Positions 12,766 through 13,618 of a DNA stretch of 13,618 nt are shown piece by piece. Within the stretch, counting starts at the first letter, position 1, and the number at the start of each line of letters is the position of its first letter. The stretch comes from an uncultured Clostridia bacterium (GTDB lineage Bacteria > Bacillota > Clostridia > Oscillospirales > Ruminococcaceae), in assembly GCA_947427325.1 (NCBI GenBank), contig CANEHP010000042.1, forward strand, positions 1 to 13,618. Direction: 5' to 3'. Position numbers and translations under genes: made by a program. The notes beneath the pieces were generated by a model, which worked only from the letters and a program-made list of their open reading frames with translations, ran no database searches and was not told where the DNA came from.

Positions 12766-13618
12766 TTATTTGGATAATCTTAAATTTGCCGCTTCCTTTA
12801 AAAGAATGTAAGTCATAATTATAAGGCAAGCTGTACTGATAGAGTCCACAGTTGACAATCCGGGAGTTAAAGCAATATTTGACGAAGTTTCAATAGTGAT
12901 GGGAACAACTAAGGCAATAAGATACATATACAGCCCGCTTAAAATTGAAGCAGGCAGTCGGGTAAGCATAAAACCTTTTAATGAAATCTGCCCTTTTGAC
13001 AGTGCGGCGGTTTGCGCTATGATACAAAATCCCCCAAAGGAGGTTACTGCGGCGAAAAAGGGAAGTAATGTGTAATTGTTTCCTTTAAAAACCGATAAAT
13101 TAGATATTTCTGTTATGGCTAAAAACGCCTTGTCGGTATTAAACGACTCTAAAAACTTAATAACTCCGCAAAAGCGAAGCAGCTCTATTCCGATATTAAA
13201 AGCCAGTATTGTGCCGCAAATTATTCCCAATGCCTTAACTGTATCGGCAATACTGTCCGTAAAATCGTTTATGCTGATTTTTGTTTTCATTATGCCGCTT
13301 TTTTCTTTTGGCGGCTTTGGACGTCTGATATTTATAATAACAGCCATAGTAAAACAGGCGGCAACATTTGATAAATATACCAGCAATCCTGCTTTAGCGT
13401 TTCCTAAAACGGATAAGCCCACTATTTGTATTATAAAGGAAGGGCTTCCGCAGTAACAATAGCAAAGCATTTTTTCCGTTATTGCGGTATAACTTTTATT
13501 ATACGCAATATAATCCTTTAAAAGCTTTATTCCAACAGGATATCCTCCGAAAAGGCTGATTATAAATATTGAAAATTCCCGTCTGCTGCCTTTAAACCAA
13601 AAGAAATTAAGCTTGTAT
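12766..13618 (-). CDS. YlbJ-like membrane protein with nucleoside-recognition (Gate) domain, 5' end outside window
   Basis: The frame stays open to the right edge, so about 284 residues of the C-terminal part are visible; the ATG at 13468-13470 is internal. Upstream of it the frame reads SLFGGYPVGIKLLKDY and then ITEKMLCYCYCGSPSFII, a block like the G(Y/F)P(V/S)G-(K/R) and S-SP-FI motifs of YlbJ/Gate proteins. About six hydrophobic segments are seen, among them VGLSVLGNAKAGLLVYLSNV, ALGIICGTILAFNIGIELL, LLPFFAAVTSFGGFCIIAQ and ILSGLYMYLIALVVPITI; the protein is polytopic. YlbJ is associated with sporulation in Bacillus; the transported substance is not known. It is upstream of and in the same direction as array copy 5, with a 159-bp gap that contains the copy 5 promoter; no clear terminator was seen for it. 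The family call is moderate. Confidence 0.7.
   Translation of the reverse strand, partial: YKLNFFWFKGSRREFSIFIISLFGGYPVGIKLLKDYIAYNKSYTAITEKMLCYCYCGSPSFIIQIVGLSVLGNAKAGLLVYLSNVAACFTMAVIINIRRPKPPKEKSGIMKTKISINDFTDSIADTVKALGIICGTILAFNIGIELLRFCGVIKFLESFNTDKAFLAITEISNLSVFKGNNYTLLPFFAAVTSFGGFCIIAQTAALSKGQISLKGFMLTRLPASILSGLYMYLIALVVPITIETSSNIALTPGLSTVDSISTACLIIMTYILLKEAANLRLSK

Noticed and set aside
13468..13470. ATG as the true start of the right-edge membrane protein
   Set aside because: The frame stays open upstream to the window edge and that upstream part carries the conserved SLFGGYPVGIKLL block, so the ATG is internal.

Overview
The window is AT-rich DNA that looks like a low-GC Gram-positive anaerobe of the class Clostridia, most likely an Oscillospiraceae-type gut bacterium. 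The grounds are strong GGAGG ribosome binding sites, sigma-A promoters with 17-bp spacers, lipobox lipoproteins, cre-like operators and a YlbJ-type (sporulation-associated family) membrane protein. The taxon is inferred from style, not from a marker gene.

Left part (1-4034). A short gene remnant resembling an integrative-element protein ends at the 3' end of a hotdog-fold acyl-CoA thioesterase on the minus strand. A divergent promoter region separates the thioesterase from a plus-strand pair: a complete citrate synthase and a TIGR01212/YtqA-YhcC radical SAM protein with a TTG start. An 18-bp perfect hairpin then separates the pair from a convergent minus-strand lipoprotein with a Thr/Ala/Glu-rich tail. 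That lipoprotein probably has a long (about 280 nt) structured leader driven by a near-consensus promoter at 4325-4353.

Central part (4367-12726). This is a tandem array of five paralogous minus-strand genes for extracellular solute-binding lipoproteins (ABC family 1, probably carbohydrate type). Each has its own promoter, operator-like sites and Rho-independent terminator, so the array is five duplicated one-gene cassettes and not an operon. No permease or ATPase gene lies among them. Copies 2, 3 and 5 share a block of about 700 bp that appears identical, which points to recent gene conversion or duplication. Copies 1 and 4 are more diverged. All five promoters carry a pair of TTGTATAC-type motifs 68-69 bp apart, one overlapping the -10 box. 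Four of five carry a cre-like LacI/CcpA operator just after the transcription start. Copy 5 has lost the usual ATG/Shine-Dalgarno arrangement. A small hairpin-rich inverted-repeat element sits in the terminator region of copy 2.

Right edge (12766-13618). The 3' part of a polytopic membrane protein of the YlbJ/nucleoside-recognition (Gate) type, on the minus strand, runs off the window.

The most distinctive content is the solute-binding-protein array and its regulation: a promoter-autonomous, homogenising family of surface receptors with a shared control signature.
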